A stretch of DNA of 34,887 nt, taken from assembly GCA_937873225.1 (NCBI GenBank), contig CALMVN010000189.1, positions 1 to 34,887 of the forward strand. Direction: 5' to 3'. The notes under the pieces were generated by a model that saw nothing but the letters and a program-made list of their open reading frames with translations, was not told the DNA's origin and did no database searches. Numbering within the stretch: the first letter of the stretch is position 1; each line of letters opens with the position of its first letter. This document shows positions 15,878 to 23,808 of the stretch, one piece after another. The DNA comes from an uncultured Acetobacteraceae bacterium (GTDB lineage: Bacteria > Pseudomonadota > Alphaproteobacteria > Acetobacterales > Acetobacteraceae). A program made the translations under genes and the position numbers.

Positions 15878-16351
15878 ATGAAGGACAAGGAACGCATGAC
15901 CGCCATCCCGGCGCCGGACGCCGATCCCGGGCCGGAGACCGAGGACGGGATGCCCTGCTTCAGCGCCGTCACGCGCGCCATACGCGTCAGCGTGCGCTCG
16001 GTGTTCCTGGAGGACCAGTCGCAGCCGGACGAGCGGCACTACCTGTGGGCCTACCGGGTGCGGATCGAGAACCACGGCGCCGACACGGTGCGCCTGCTCG
16101 GGCGCTCCTGGCTGATCACCGACGCCACCGGCCACGTCGAGCGGGTGCAGGGCGAGGGCGTGGTCGGCGAGCAGCCGGAGCTGAAGCCGGACGAGGCGTT
16201 CGAGTACACCTCCGGCACCCCGCTGGCGACGCCGACCGGATTCATGTCCGGCCACTACCACATGGTCGCCACCAGGTCCGGCGAGCTGTTCGACGTGGCG
16301 ATCCCGGCGTTCAGCCTGGACAGCCCGCACCAGACCGGCATCGTCCACTAG
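15878..16351 (+). CDS. apaG: ApaG family protein
   Basis: A 157-residue ApaG with a single immunoglobulin-like beta-sandwich domain: [21 protein letters not shown] then [41 protein letters not shown], a [22 protein letters not shown] segment and DVAIPAFSL. The GxGxxG-like [10 protein letters not shown] loop has been linked to nucleotide binding; cobalt/magnesium resistance phenotypes gave the family its label, but the biochemical role is unresolved. About 35 N-terminal residues precede the domain and look disordered; ATG 15896 (MTAIPAP) is an alternative. It lies 18 bases after metZ and 13 bases before folE, so co-transcription is likely. Confidence 0.93.
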   Translation: MKDKERMTAIPAPDADPGPETEDGMPCFSAVTRAIRVSVRSVFLEDQSQPDERHYLWAYRVRIENHGADTVRLLGRSWLITDATGHVERVQGEGVVGEQPELKPDEAFEYTSGTPLATPTGFMSGHYHMVATRSGELFDVAIPAFSLDSPHQTGIVH

Positions 16352-16364
16352 GCCCGGCAGGCCG

Positions 16365-16994
16365 ATGGACAGCGTGGAACCCGGTCCCGACGCGCGCGCC
16401 GCGCGCCGCCCCAGCCGCGAGGAGGCGGAGGAGGCGGTGCGCACCCTGCTGCGCTGGGCCGGCGAGGACCCGTCGCGCGAAGGGCTGCACGACACCCCGC
16501 CGCGCGTGGTGCGCTCGTACGAGGAGTTCTTCCGCGGCTACGCCACCGACCCGGCGGCGCTGCTGAGCCGCACCTTCGCCGAGGTGGAGGACTACGACGA
16601 GATCGTGCTGCTGCGCGACATCCGCTTCGAAAGCCATTGCGAGCACCACATGGTGCCGATCATCGGCCGCGCGCACGTCGCCTACCTGCCGCGCCACCGC
16701 GTGGTGGGGATCAGCAAGCTGGCCCGCGTGGTCGACGTGTACGCGCGCCGGCTGCAGATCCAGGAGCGCCTGACCGCGCAGATCGCCAACACCATCAACG
16801 ACGTGCTGCAGCCGCACGGCGTGGCGGTGATCCTGGAAGCCGGCCACCAGTGCATGACCACACGCGGCGTGCACCGTCCCGGCGTGTCCATGGTCACCAG
16901 CCGCATGCTGGGCGCGTTCCGCGACAACCGGAGCACGCGCCAGGAGCTGATGGCGATGCTGAACCGGCCCTCCGTGGCGACGCCGTTCGAGTGA
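16365..16994 (+). CDS. folE: GTP cyclohydrolase I, FolE type
   Basis: Converts GTP to 7,8-dihydroneopterin triphosphate, the entry step of tetrahydrofolate synthesis and also the precursor for queuosine. The zinc ligands are visible as Cys92 and His95 in ESHCEHHM and Cys163 in [10 protein letters not shown]. Other conserved parts are [40 protein letters not shown] and [16 protein letters not shown]. The 209-residue length is normal. It is the last gene of the metZ-apaG-folE run. The queD substrate made here links it to the que operon about 8 kb downstream. Confidence 0.97.
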   Translation: MDSVEPGPDARAARRPSREEAEEAVRTLLRWAGEDPSREGLHDTPPRVVRSYEEFFRGYATDPAALLSRTFAEVEDYDEIVLLRDIRFESHCEHHMVPIIGRAHVAYLPRHRVVGISKLARVVDVYARRLQIQERLTAQIANTINDVLQPHGVAVILEAGHQCMTTRGVHRPGVSMVTSRMLGAFRDNRSTRQELMAMLNRPSVATPFE

Positions 16995-17007
16995 ACGCGC
17001 CGATCCC

Positions 17008-17730
17008 TCAGCGCTCGTCCTGCCGCATCGCCATCGTCACCACGCGGGCGATCAGCACCGTGGGCAGGAGCTGGCCCATCGTCGCTTCCAGCATGCACAG
17101 GCTTCGCGCGACCGGATGCACCGGGGTGATGTCGCTGGTGCCGAGCGAGGTCAGCGTCGTGAACGACAGGTAGTCGAACGCGGCGTCGAAGGTCGCCTTC
17201 TGCTCCGGTGGCGGCAGGTGGAGATAGGCGCCGGGCAGCAGCTCCGCCAGCAGCCGGTCGGCGAAGGCGAACAGCAGGCCGAGGTTCAGGTAGAGCACGA
17301 CCGCGCCGCGGATCCGGTGCCCGGTCACCCGTCCCGGGCCGAATACCGCGCGCAGCACCACCACGCTCAGGAGCAGGAAGGCCAGCAGGCCCACCGCCTG
17401 GCTGCCTACCATCGCAGGCCTCGAATGGTTCCAGCGCTGCAGGATGGCCGTCGCGCCGGTCAGCAGCATCACCACCAGGCCGGCCGGAGCGGCCCAGCGC
17501 CCACGTGCCATCAGGACCGTCAGCGACGTGACCACGACCAGGAGCAGGGCCGCGAGGCCGGACGGCAGCGGCAGGCCGGCAGCCAGGGCCGGCACCAGCC
17601 CGAACACGACGACGAGCTGGATCACCAGCAGCACCGTCATGCTCGCCTCGCGCCAGCGCCGGCCTGCCGACGGCAACCAGGCGGGCAGCGCCCCGGCGCC
17701 TTCCGGTCCATCGTCATCTCCGCGCGGCAT
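17008..17730 (-). CDS. Ion channel protein with atypical selectivity filter
   Basis: A 240-residue membrane protein with about six hydrophobic segments (VLLVIQLVVVFGLVPALAAG; LAALLLVVVTSLTVLM; GLVVMLLTGATAIL; AVGLLAFLLLSVVVLRAV; AVVLYLNLGLLFAFADRLL; then the last after the pore). The pore helix and filter region is AFDYLSFTTLTSLGTSDITP, followed by an inner helix CMLEATMGQLLPTVLIARVV. In K+ channels of the two-pore-helix family the filter reads TxGYGD/TxGFGD; here it reads TSLGTSD. Ion selectivity is therefore uncertain. Converges on folE with only 13 bases between stops. Confidence 0.8.
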   Translation of the reverse strand: MPRGDDDGPEGAGALPAWLPSAGRRWREASMTVLLVIQLVVVFGLVPALAAGLPLPSGLAALLLVVVTSLTVLMARGRWAAPAGLVVMLLTGATAILQRWNHSRPAMVGSQAVGLLAFLLLSVVVLRAVFGPGRVTGHRIRGAVVLYLNLGLLFAFADRLLAELLPGAYLHLPPPEQKATFDAAFDYLSFTTLTSLGTSDITPVHPVARSLCMLEATMGQLLPTVLIARVVTMAMRQDER

Positions 17731-17786
17731 GCGTCATCTCCTGCGGACGAGGCCTGCGCCGGGGACGGCCGGCGCCGGGGGGATGG

Positions 17787-20012
17787 TCAGGAATGCGGCG
17801 CGGGGGCCTTCGCATCGGCCTGCGGGACGGCACCCTGCAGCGCCTTCTCCAGGAACGCCGCCCGCGCTTCCGACACCCGCGCCCGGATCAGCGGGTCCGG
17901 CAGCAGGTGCGTTCCCGGCAGCAGAAGCAGCTGGTACGGCTTGCCCGCCGCGATCAGCGCCTGGGTCAGCTTCACCGTGTTCTCGAAATACACGTTGTCG
18001 TCGGTCAGCCCGTGCATCAGCAGCAGCGGCCGGGACAGGGACGCGGCATAGGTCAGCACGTTGCTCTTGGCATATCCGTCCGGATCCTCCTGCGGCGTGC
18101 CGAGGTAGCGCTCGGTATAGGCAGTGTCGTAGTCGGCGAAGTCCACCACCGGGGCGCCGGCGACGCCCACCTTGAACAGGTCCGGACGGCGGATCGTCGC
18201 CATGGCGGTGAAGTAGCCGCCGAAGCTCCAGCCGGTGACGCCGACGCGGCCGAGGTCCATCTCCGGATAGCGGCTTCCCAGCGCCTTCACCCCGTCGGCC
18301 TGGTCCTGGAGCGGCAGGTCGATCAGGTCGTGCTTGGTGGCGCGTTCCCAGTTCCGCCCGCGCCCCGGCGTGCCGCGCCCGTCCAGGCTCACCACCACGA
18401 AGCCCTGGTCGGCCAGGCATTGGTCCTCCACCGCGCGGCGCGGCGCGCGCTCCACCATCTTCACCGTCGGCCCGGCATACACCGACAGCACCACCGGATA
18501 GCGGCGGCCGGCCGCGAAGCCGGCAGGCCGGATGACCATGGCGTCCATGTTCATCGGACCCACGGCGGTATAGGTCACGCGCGGCACCGCCGGCGCCTCG
18601 GCGACGCTCGGCAGGGTGGCGAGCACGTGGCCGTCCTTGTCGCGCACCAGCACGCGCAGGTGCCCGTCCGCGCCGTCGAAGGTGTCGGTGAACATCCCGT
18701 GTCCGTCGGGAGAAAACTGCGCCGCGTGCAGTCCGGGCTCGGCCGCGATCGGCATCGGCGCGCCGCCGTGCAGCGGGATCCGGTACAGCGCCGAGCCGAG
18801 CCGGTCCGGATCGCTGCCGATCGTCACCGTGCCGGCCGCCGCGTCCACGTCGGCCAGCGACAGGTACGGCACGGACGGCGTGGTCAGGGTGCGGTCCAGG
18901 CTGCCGTCCGCGTGGTGCAGCTCCAGCGCCCAGCGGTCGTTGCGTTCCGCCGCCCACAGGAAGCCCGAGCCGTCCGGCAGCCAGAACGGCAAAGCGCGTC
19001 CGCCGGCGGTGCCGCCGCCCGGCGTCAGGTCGAGCCAGGCCGGGTCGGTCTCCGTCAGCAAGGTCGTTGCGTGGCCGGTGGCGGGATCGACCGCCAGCAC
19101 CCGCTCGGCCGTCTGCGCCCGGTTCAGCACCACCAGCGTCAGGGGCCCCTTGCCATCCGGCCACACCACGCGGGCAAGATACGGGAACATCCCGCTGTCC
19201 CAGTCCACCCAGCGCGTGTCGCCGCCGTCCCGGGACACCAGCCCCAGCCGCAGCCGGGCGTTGGCGGTGCCGGCGCGCGGGTAGCGGAACGACACCGGCT
19301 GCACCGACGGGTGCTCCGGATCGGCGATGAAGTGCCGCTCCACGCCGGACAGGTCGGCCGCCTCGTAGAGCAGGGTCCGGCTGTCCGGCGACCACCAGGT
19401 GCCGTCCGCGCGCTCCAGCTCCTCGGCCGCCGCGAACTCGGCCACGCCATGGGTGAGGGTGTCGCCGGCGCCGGTGGTGAGCTGGCGGTCCTGGCCGTCA
19501 ACAAGACGCACCACGTGCAACTCGTCGTTCCGCACTGCCGCCACGTACTGGCCGTCCGGCGACAGGCGCGGGCCGATCCACCCGTCCCCCGGCACCGGGG
19601 CGGGTGCTGCGCTGCCGTCCAGCCCGATCCGGCTCAGCCGCCCGGCCTCGCTCACCAGCACCATCCGGCCATCCCGGGAGATGGCGTAGTCTGTGATGCC
19701 GGACAGCGTCATGCGCGCGCGCTCGCGTCGCGCCTTCTCCTCCACCGACGGGTGCTCGGCACCCGGATCGGGCCGCGCCAGCTCCGTGACGGCGTTGCCC
19801 TGCAGGTCGAACCGGTAGAGCCGAAGCGCCGTGTCGCGCGGGCCGCTGCGCAGGAACAGCACCGAGCGCCCGTCCGGCGTCGGCTCGGCGCGGGTCGGCA
19901 CCCCCAGCATCCCGTCCCGCGTCGCCGCCAGCCGCTCGAAGCAGGTCTCCGCCGCCACCGCCGGACCGATGCCGAGCAGCAGGGTGGACAGGCACAGCAC
20001 GTGACGCAGCAT
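17787..20012 (-). CDS. Secreted S9 family prolyl oligopeptidase (DPP IV-like)
   Basis: A 741-residue periplasmic serine peptidase. The signal peptide MLRHVLCLSTLLLGIGPAVA ends at AVAAE. A beta-propeller domain (about residues 40-480) shows repeated SRDGRMVLVSEAGR and SPDGQYVAAVRNDELHVV blades and the N-terminal DPP IV Glu motif in FAAAEELERADGTWWSPD. The alpha/beta hydrolase domain carries Ser596 in GVTGWSFGGYFTAM, the Asp in HGLTDDNVYFENT and His in LPGTHLLPD. DPP IV-type enzymes remove X-Pro dipeptides from peptide N-termini. ATG 20012 is chosen because it starts the signal peptide and has GGA 6 bases upstream; the frame extends to 20075. Confidence 0.92.
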   Translation of the reverse strand: MLRHVLCLSTLLLGIGPAVAAETCFERLAATRDGMLGVPTRAEPTPDGRSVLFLRSGPRDTALRLYRFDLQGNAVTELARPDPGAEHPSVEEKARRERARMTLSGITDYAISRDGRMVLVSEAGRLSRIGLDGSAAPAPVPGDGWIGPRLSPDGQYVAAVRNDELHVVRLVDGQDRQLTTGAGDTLTHGVAEFAAAEELERADGTWWSPDSRTLLYEAADLSGVERHFIADPEHPSVQPVSFRYPRAGTANARLRLGLVSRDGGDTRWVDWDSGMFPYLARVVWPDGKGPLTLVVLNRAQTAERVLAVDPATGHATTLLTETDPAWLDLTPGGGTAGGRALPFWLPDGSGFLWAAERNDRWALELHHADGSLDRTLTTPSVPYLSLADVDAAAGTVTIGSDPDRLGSALYRIPLHGGAPMPIAAEPGLHAAQFSPDGHGMFTDTFDGADGHLRVLVRDKDGHVLATLPSVAEAPAVPRVTYTAVGPMNMDAMVIRPAGFAAGRRYPVVLSVYAGPTVKMVERAPRRAVEDQCLADQGFVVVSLDGRGTPGRGRNWERATKHDLIDLPLQDQADGVKALGSRYPEMDLGRVGVTGWSFGGYFTAMATIRRPDLFKVGVAGAPVVDFADYDTAYTERYLGTPQEDPDGYAKSNVLTYAASLSRPLLLMHGLTDDNVYFENTVKLTQALIAAGKPYQLLLLPGTHLLPDPLIRARVSEARAAFLEKALQGAVPQADAKAPAPHS

Positions 20013-20312
20013 GGCGGATCCGACTCGGGCAGGGGACGACACGGTGATACGGCCACACGGGACTGCGGAAGACAAACCTCGTCATAACGCCCGGCCACCG
20101 GGGAGCGCAGGACGGGCCCCGGACCAGAAGTGACACGCATTCTCACCTGTAGTGGCAGCAGCTGCAAATCGCTCGCATTCTCCCAGTATTCGGTTCCGTC
20201 GTTACATGGCTTCCTGCGTTTTGTGCTGGCAGCCGGCGAAACCGGCGGCGACGACGCGCGTCCTGGTCGATGCGCCGTTCACGACGATCCGAACCGACCA
20301 GGGAGAAGCCAG
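20013..20312. other. Intergenic region, no gene seen
   Basis: The 300 bases between the divergent peptidase and the four-cysteine protein hold no convincing gene. CGCATTCTC occurs twice 39 bases apart, and GCAGCTGC is a short palindrome. Both divergent promoters should lie here, but no clear -35/-10 pair could be fixed. Confidence 0.4.
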
Positions 20313-20519
20313 ATGTCGCTCAGCCAGTCGCAGGACGTGTCCTGCACGAAGTGCAGGTTCTTCGACGACCACGTCGCCAAGCCGAGCGCCGAGGACGGGC
20401 TGTGCCGCTTCAACCCGCCCGTGACCCAGCCGAGCCCGGACGCGCACGGCCTATGGCCGGTGGTGTCCGGCATGGACTGGTGCGGCCACTTCAGCATGGA
20501 CCCGTCGAAGCCGAACTGA
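20313..20519 (+). CDS. Four-cysteine mini-protein (68 aa), probable metal binding
   Basis: ATG 20313 has GGGAGAAG ahead of it, a good ribosome binding site. The protein is MSLSQSQDVSCTKCRFFDDH... with Cys11, Cys14, Cys31 and Cys57 in the pattern CX2C-X16-C-X25-C (SCTKCRFF; LCRFNPPV; DWCGHF). The conserved order CxxCRF...CR..PP......DWCG.F is seen in many small proteobacterial proteins of unknown function; a structural zinc site or small Fe-S cluster is the likely use of the cysteines. No signal peptide. Stands alone between the divergent peptidase and the convergent flavin reductase. Confidence 0.75.
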   Translation: MSLSQSQDVSCTKCRFFDDHVAKPSAEDGLCRFNPPVTQPSPDAHGLWPVVSGMDWCGHFSMDPSKPN

Positions 20520-20581
20520 CCGGCTTCCCGTCCACCAGGCGGTGCGGGACGGTCGTCGCCGGATGACGGTCCCGCTCCGCG

Positions 20582-21073
20582 TCAGGGCTGGCCGTGCGGC
20601 AGCCCGTGATAGGTGCGGTTGAAGTAGACCAGCGCTTCCGCCGGGTCGCCGAGCCCGACCTCCTGCACCGCGCAGAAGATCACGCTGTGCGTGCCCACCT
20701 CCACCACCTGCGACACCAGGCAGTCGAACGACACCAGCGCCTGCTCCAGGATCGGCGCTCCGGTCACGCCGGTGGTCCACGATCCGGACACGAAGCGCTC
20801 CTCCATCTCCAGCGGCCCGGCGAACGCCATCGACACCGCCTTCTGCGCGTGCGCCAGCGTGTTGACGCAGATCGGGCCGCCGACCACGAACGAGTCGCGC
20901 GCCCGCGCCGCACGGTTGATGCACACCAGCAGCGTCGGCGGCGCGTCGGTGACCGAGCACACCGCGGACGCGGTCAGGCCGTGCCGGCTGCCGGCATCGC
21001 CCGTGGTGATGACGTTCACCGCGGCACCGAGCCGGGACATCGCCTCGCGATAGGTGGTTGCGTCCACGCCCAT
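20582..21073 (-). CDS. Flavin reductase family protein (RutF/HpaC-like)
   Basis: A 163-residue flavin reductase domain protein. It starts with YREAMSRLGAAVNVITTGDA, followed by GLTASAVCSVTDAPPTLLVC and RDSFVVGGPICVNTLAHAQK, then a WTTGVTGAPILEQALVSFDC segment and GTHSVIFCAVQEV. These enzymes reduce FMN or FAD with NAD(P)H and hand the reduced flavin to a partner monooxygenase. No partner monooxygenase gene is in the window, so the pathway is open. ATG 21073 is the only start that matches the family N-terminus. It follows the YeiH-type exporter on the same strand with a 117-base gap. Confidence 0.9.
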   Translation of the reverse strand: MGVDATTYREAMSRLGAAVNVITTGDAGSRHGLTASAVCSVTDAPPTLLVCINRAARARDSFVVGGPICVNTLAHAQKAVSMAFAGPLEMEERFVSGSWTTGVTGAPILEQALVSFDCLVSQVVEVGTHSVIFCAVQEVGLGDPAEALVYFNRTYHGLPHGQP

Positions 21074-21190
21074 GCCACTCGTCCCTTCCCCGGCCGGTCA
21101 TCGCCGCCACCGGAGGTGCGGTAGCACGACCGGCGCGGACAGGCGATCCGCCACCCCGGCCATCCGCCCCGGCCGCCGCTCCCGCCGGGT

Positions 21191-22261
21191 TCAGGCCGGG
21201 CGCAGCAGGACAACCAGGAGAAAGGCGGCCAGCCCCAGCGCCAGCAGCGACAGCGTGACCACCGCGCTGACCCGGAGGCCGGCGCGGGCCAGGGCGCGCA
21301 CGTCCACCCCGAGCCCGAGGGCCGCCATCGACACCACGGTCAGGGCGCCGGCGACCAGGCCGGCCGGATGCAGGGCCGCCTGCGGCACCAGCCCGGCCGA
21401 GCGGGCCGCCAGCAGCAGCAGGAAGCCGGCGATGAACCACGGCACCAGCGTTCGGAGCGGGAAACCGGCCTCGCCGCCCCGCCCGCGCCCGCGACGCACG
21501 AGCAGCGACAGCACCATCACCACCGGGCCCAGCATCAGCACGCGCACCAGCTTCACCAGCGTGCCGACCTGCGCCGACACCGAGCTGACCGGCGCGGTCG
21601 CCGCCAGCACCTGCGGCACCGCGTACACCGTCAGCCCGGCCAGGATGCCGAAGCCGTGCGGCGTCATGTGCAGCAGCACGGCCAGGATCGGCAGCGCGAG
21701 CACCACCGCCACCCCCAGCGCCGCAGTGAAGGCGATCGCCGCCGCCACGTCCCCGGCCTCGGCCCCGATCACCGGCGCCACCGCCGCGATCGCCGAGTTG
21801 CCGCAGATGGCGTTGCCGCAGGCGATCAGGGTCGCCATGCGCGGCGGCAGCCCGGCCAGCCGGCCGATGCCGTAGCTCCCGGCGATCGACGCGGCGACGA
21901 TGAGCGCGATCCCGACCAGCAGCGCCGGTCCCACGCCGGCGATCGCCCGGGCGCTGACGCTGCTGCCGAGCAGCACCACCGCCCCTTCCAGCAGGATCCT
22001 GCCGCTGAAGGCGATGCCGGGCCCGAACCGGGCCGGCGGCACCCAGACGGTGCGGACCGCCGTGCCGAGCAGGATCGCCAGCACCAGCGCCTCCAGCCAG
22101 GCCCGGCCGAACAGCCGCGTTTCCACCGCCTGGAGCAGGAAGGCGCCTGCGGTGACGCCGACGCTGAGCAGCAGGCCAGGCAGCAGGCGGGGCAGCAGAT
22201 GGGGCAGGCGTCCGGACACGCTCGGGACCGGCAGGCCGGGGGTGGTCGCGATGCTCGTCAT
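21191..22261 (-). CDS. YeiH/UPF0324 family putative sulfate exporter
   Basis: A 356-residue integral membrane protein with roughly ten to eleven hydrophobic segments. Conserved family features are RLFGRAWLEALVLAILLGTAV, GISFSGRILLEGAVVLLGS-like IAFSGRILLEGAVVLLG, LIACGNAICGNSAIAAVAPV (the CG.AICG.SAI signature), and PHGFGILAGLTVYAVPQVLA near TAPVSSVSAQVGTLVKLVRV. Homologues are annotated as putative sulfate or sulfonate-derived anion exporters; direct transport evidence is sparse. ATG 22261 is the family start, but no strong ribosome binding site is seen. Neighbours on the same strand are a dienelactone hydrolase upstream and a flavin reductase downstream. Confidence 0.9.
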   Translation of the reverse strand: MTSIATTPGLPVPSVSGRLPHLLPRLLPGLLLSVGVTAGAFLLQAVETRLFGRAWLEALVLAILLGTAVRTVWVPPARFGPGIAFSGRILLEGAVVLLGSSVSARAIAGVGPALLVGIALIVAASIAGSYGIGRLAGLPPRMATLIACGNAICGNSAIAAVAPVIGAEAGDVAAAIAFTAALGVAVVLALPILAVLLHMTPHGFGILAGLTVYAVPQVLAATAPVSSVSAQVGTLVKLVRVLMLGPVVMVLSLLVRRGRGRGGEAGFPLRTLVPWFIAGFLLLLAARSAGLVPQAALHPAGLVAGALTVVSMAALGLGVDVRALARAGLRVSAVVTLSLLALGLAAFLLVVLLRPA

Positions 22262-22362
22262 GCCTGGAGGCTACGCCGTCGCGATCAACCGTTCCAACGC
22301 ATCGTTACGCTCGAACCGATCTTCCGAGATGATCGGTATCGCCGTCCGGAGCAGGTTGCCGC

Positions 22363-23082
22363 TCAGCCGAGCGTTTCGTCGAACAGCGCCCGCATCGAGG
22401 CCCAGGAACGGGCATCGGCCTCCGGGCTGTAGCGGATCGCGTCCGGCATGTTGCGCTTCCCCGCCTCCTGGTTGGTGAAGCTGTGCACGGTGCGGCCGTA
22501 CAGGTGCATCTGCCAGTCCACCCCGGCCTCGCGCATCTCGGTCTCGAACTCCGCCCGCTGCCCCGCCGGGATCATCGGGTCGTCGGCGCCGATGCACACC
22601 AGCACCCGGGCCTGGATCGCCTGCGCGTCCGTCTTCGGCGCCACGGTGCCGAGGCCGCTGTGGAAGCCGACCACCGCCTTGAGCGCCGCCCCGCCGCGCG
22701 CCAGCTCCAGCGCCATGGTGCCGCCGAAGCAGAAGCCGATCGCGGCGACCCGCCCCCGGTCGACCTCCGGGCGGGCCAGCAGCGCATCCAGGCCGCCGCC
22801 GGCGCGGGCGCGTGTCCTCGACGGGTCGGCGAACAGCGGCTTCAGCAGCCCCAGCGCCTCGTCCAGCCCGTCCACCAGACGGCCGTCGCCGTGCAGGTCG
22901 CAGGCCAGCGCGGCGTAGCCGAGCCCGGCCAGGCGCTCGGCCCGCGCGACCGCGTGCGCGCCGAGCCCGAACGCTTCGGGGAACACCAGCACCCCCGGGC
23001 GCGGGTCGCCGCCCGGCTCGAGGAACAGCCGGCTCCGCATGGCGAGGCCGTCGGCCTGGTAGGTCAGGGTTTCCGTTCGCAT
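22363..23082 (-). CDS. Dienelactone hydrolase family protein
   Basis: A 239-residue alpha/beta hydrolase. The nucleophile elbow is GFCFGG with Cys118, as in classical dienelactone hydrolases, with Asp168 in CIGADDPMIP and His200 in LYGRTVHSFTNQEA completing the triad. The N-terminal PGVLVFPEAFGLGAHAV and CDLHGDGR are also characteristic. Family members hydrolyse dienelactones in chlorocatechol breakdown or act as general carboxylesterases; no other aromatic degradation genes are nearby. ATG 23082 starts the domain (MRTETLTYQADGLAM); the long in-frame extension upstream to 23319 has no family similarity. Confidence 0.92.
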   Translation of the reverse strand: MRTETLTYQADGLAMRSRLFLEPGGDPRPGVLVFPEAFGLGAHAVARAERLAGLGYAALACDLHGDGRLVDGLDEALGLLKPLFADPSRTRARAGGGLDALLARPEVDRGRVAAIGFCFGGTMALELARGGAALKAVVGFHSGLGTVAPKTDAQAIQARVLVCIGADDPMIPAGQRAEFETEMREAGVDWQMHLYGRTVHSFTNQEAGKRNMPDAIRYSPEADARSWASMRALFDETLG

Positions 23083-23294
23083 GGTCCGGCTGCATCCTCG
23101 AAGGCGGGGAGCCGAGGATATCCTGCAACGGTGCGAAGCCAAACCGGAGGCCGGGGCTTGCCCGCGACGAGGAGGTGCCGCCTTATCGCGGCCCCCCAGG
23201 CGGCCGCGCCCGGGAAGCGTTATTGACGCTCCGGCACCGAAACCTTCGGGCGCCAAAGCGTTGCTGCTCATCACGAACCGGAGGAATGATTCCG

Positions 23295-23660
23295 ATGAAC
23301 CATGCCGATCTCGTATCAAAGGTCGCAGCCGACGCGGACCTGTCCAAGGACGCCGCCGCCCTGGCCGTGGAAGCCATCGCCAAGGCGATCGCCGAGTCGC
23401 TCAAGAGCGGCGAGGAGGTGCGCTATTCCGGCCTCGGCATCTTCGACGTGTCCGAGCGCGCCGCCAGGCAGGGCCGCAACCCGCAGACCGGCGAGGCGAT
23501 CGCCATCTCCGCCAGCAAGGCGGCCCGCTTCCGCGCCGCCAAGGCGTTGAAGGACACGCTGAACCCGGCCGAACCCAAGCCGGCGGCGAAGAAGGAGCCG
23601 GCCAAGGCCGCGCCCGCGCCGAAGGCCGCCGCCGCCAAGGCCGCGCCGAAGAAGAAGTAG
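23295..23660 (+). CDS. hup: HU family DNA-binding protein with Lys/Ala/Pro tail
   Basis: A nucleoid-associated protein of 121 residues. The HU core covers about residues 1-90: MNHADLVSKVAADADLSKDA, then AIAKAIAESLKSGEEVRYSG, the beta-arm region with GRNPQTGEAIAI and ASKAARFRAAKALKDTLN. The arm motif RNPxTG that inserts into the DNA minor groove is intact. A C-terminal tail of about 30 residues is almost only Lys, Ala and Pro (AKKEPAKAAPAPKAA, ending PKKK), like histone H1 tails. ATG 23295 has AGGAGG 10 bases upstream; ATG 23286 would place it too close. Confidence 0.95.
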   Translation: MNHADLVSKVAADADLSKDAAALAVEAIAKAIAESLKSGEEVRYSGLGIFDVSERAARQGRNPQTGEAIAISASKAARFRAAKALKDTLNPAEPKPAAKKEPAKAAPAPKAAAAKAAPKKK

Positions 23661-23700
23661 GCCGGGCGCCGTCAAGTCGGGCCGCCGACAGGCCGGTCGA

Positions 23701-23730
23701 TCGGGCGCGGACCGTTTCCGCCGCGCCCGA
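23701..23730 (+). terminator. Candidate terminator hairpin after the HU gene
   Basis: TCGGGCGCGG (23701-23710) and CCGCGCCCGA (23721-23730) are a perfect 10-bp stem with a 10-base loop, 40 bases past the HU stop. No U tract follows, so an intrinsic terminator is only possible; it may also act as an mRNA-stabilising hairpin. Confidence 0.45.
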
Positions 23731-23808
23731 CCGCCGCCCGGCCCTTCCCGGTTGCGGCGCACAAGCCCCTCGCCCAAACTCTGCCGGCGAACGACGAGGG
23801 CAGTTCTC

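Noticed and set aside
14390-16495. 701-residue reverse-strand open frame over metZ and apaG
   Set aside because: His/Gly/Arg-rich antisense of well-identified genes; runs through the tRNA as well.
17793-20087. 764-residue forward open frame over the prolyl oligopeptidase
   Set aside because: Exact antisense of a gene with signal peptide, propeller and catalytic triad; composition dominated by Arg, His, Gln and Val.
23223-23228. TTGACG as a -35 box for the HU gene
   Set aside because: No -10-like sequence at 16-18 bases; not enough to call a promoter.
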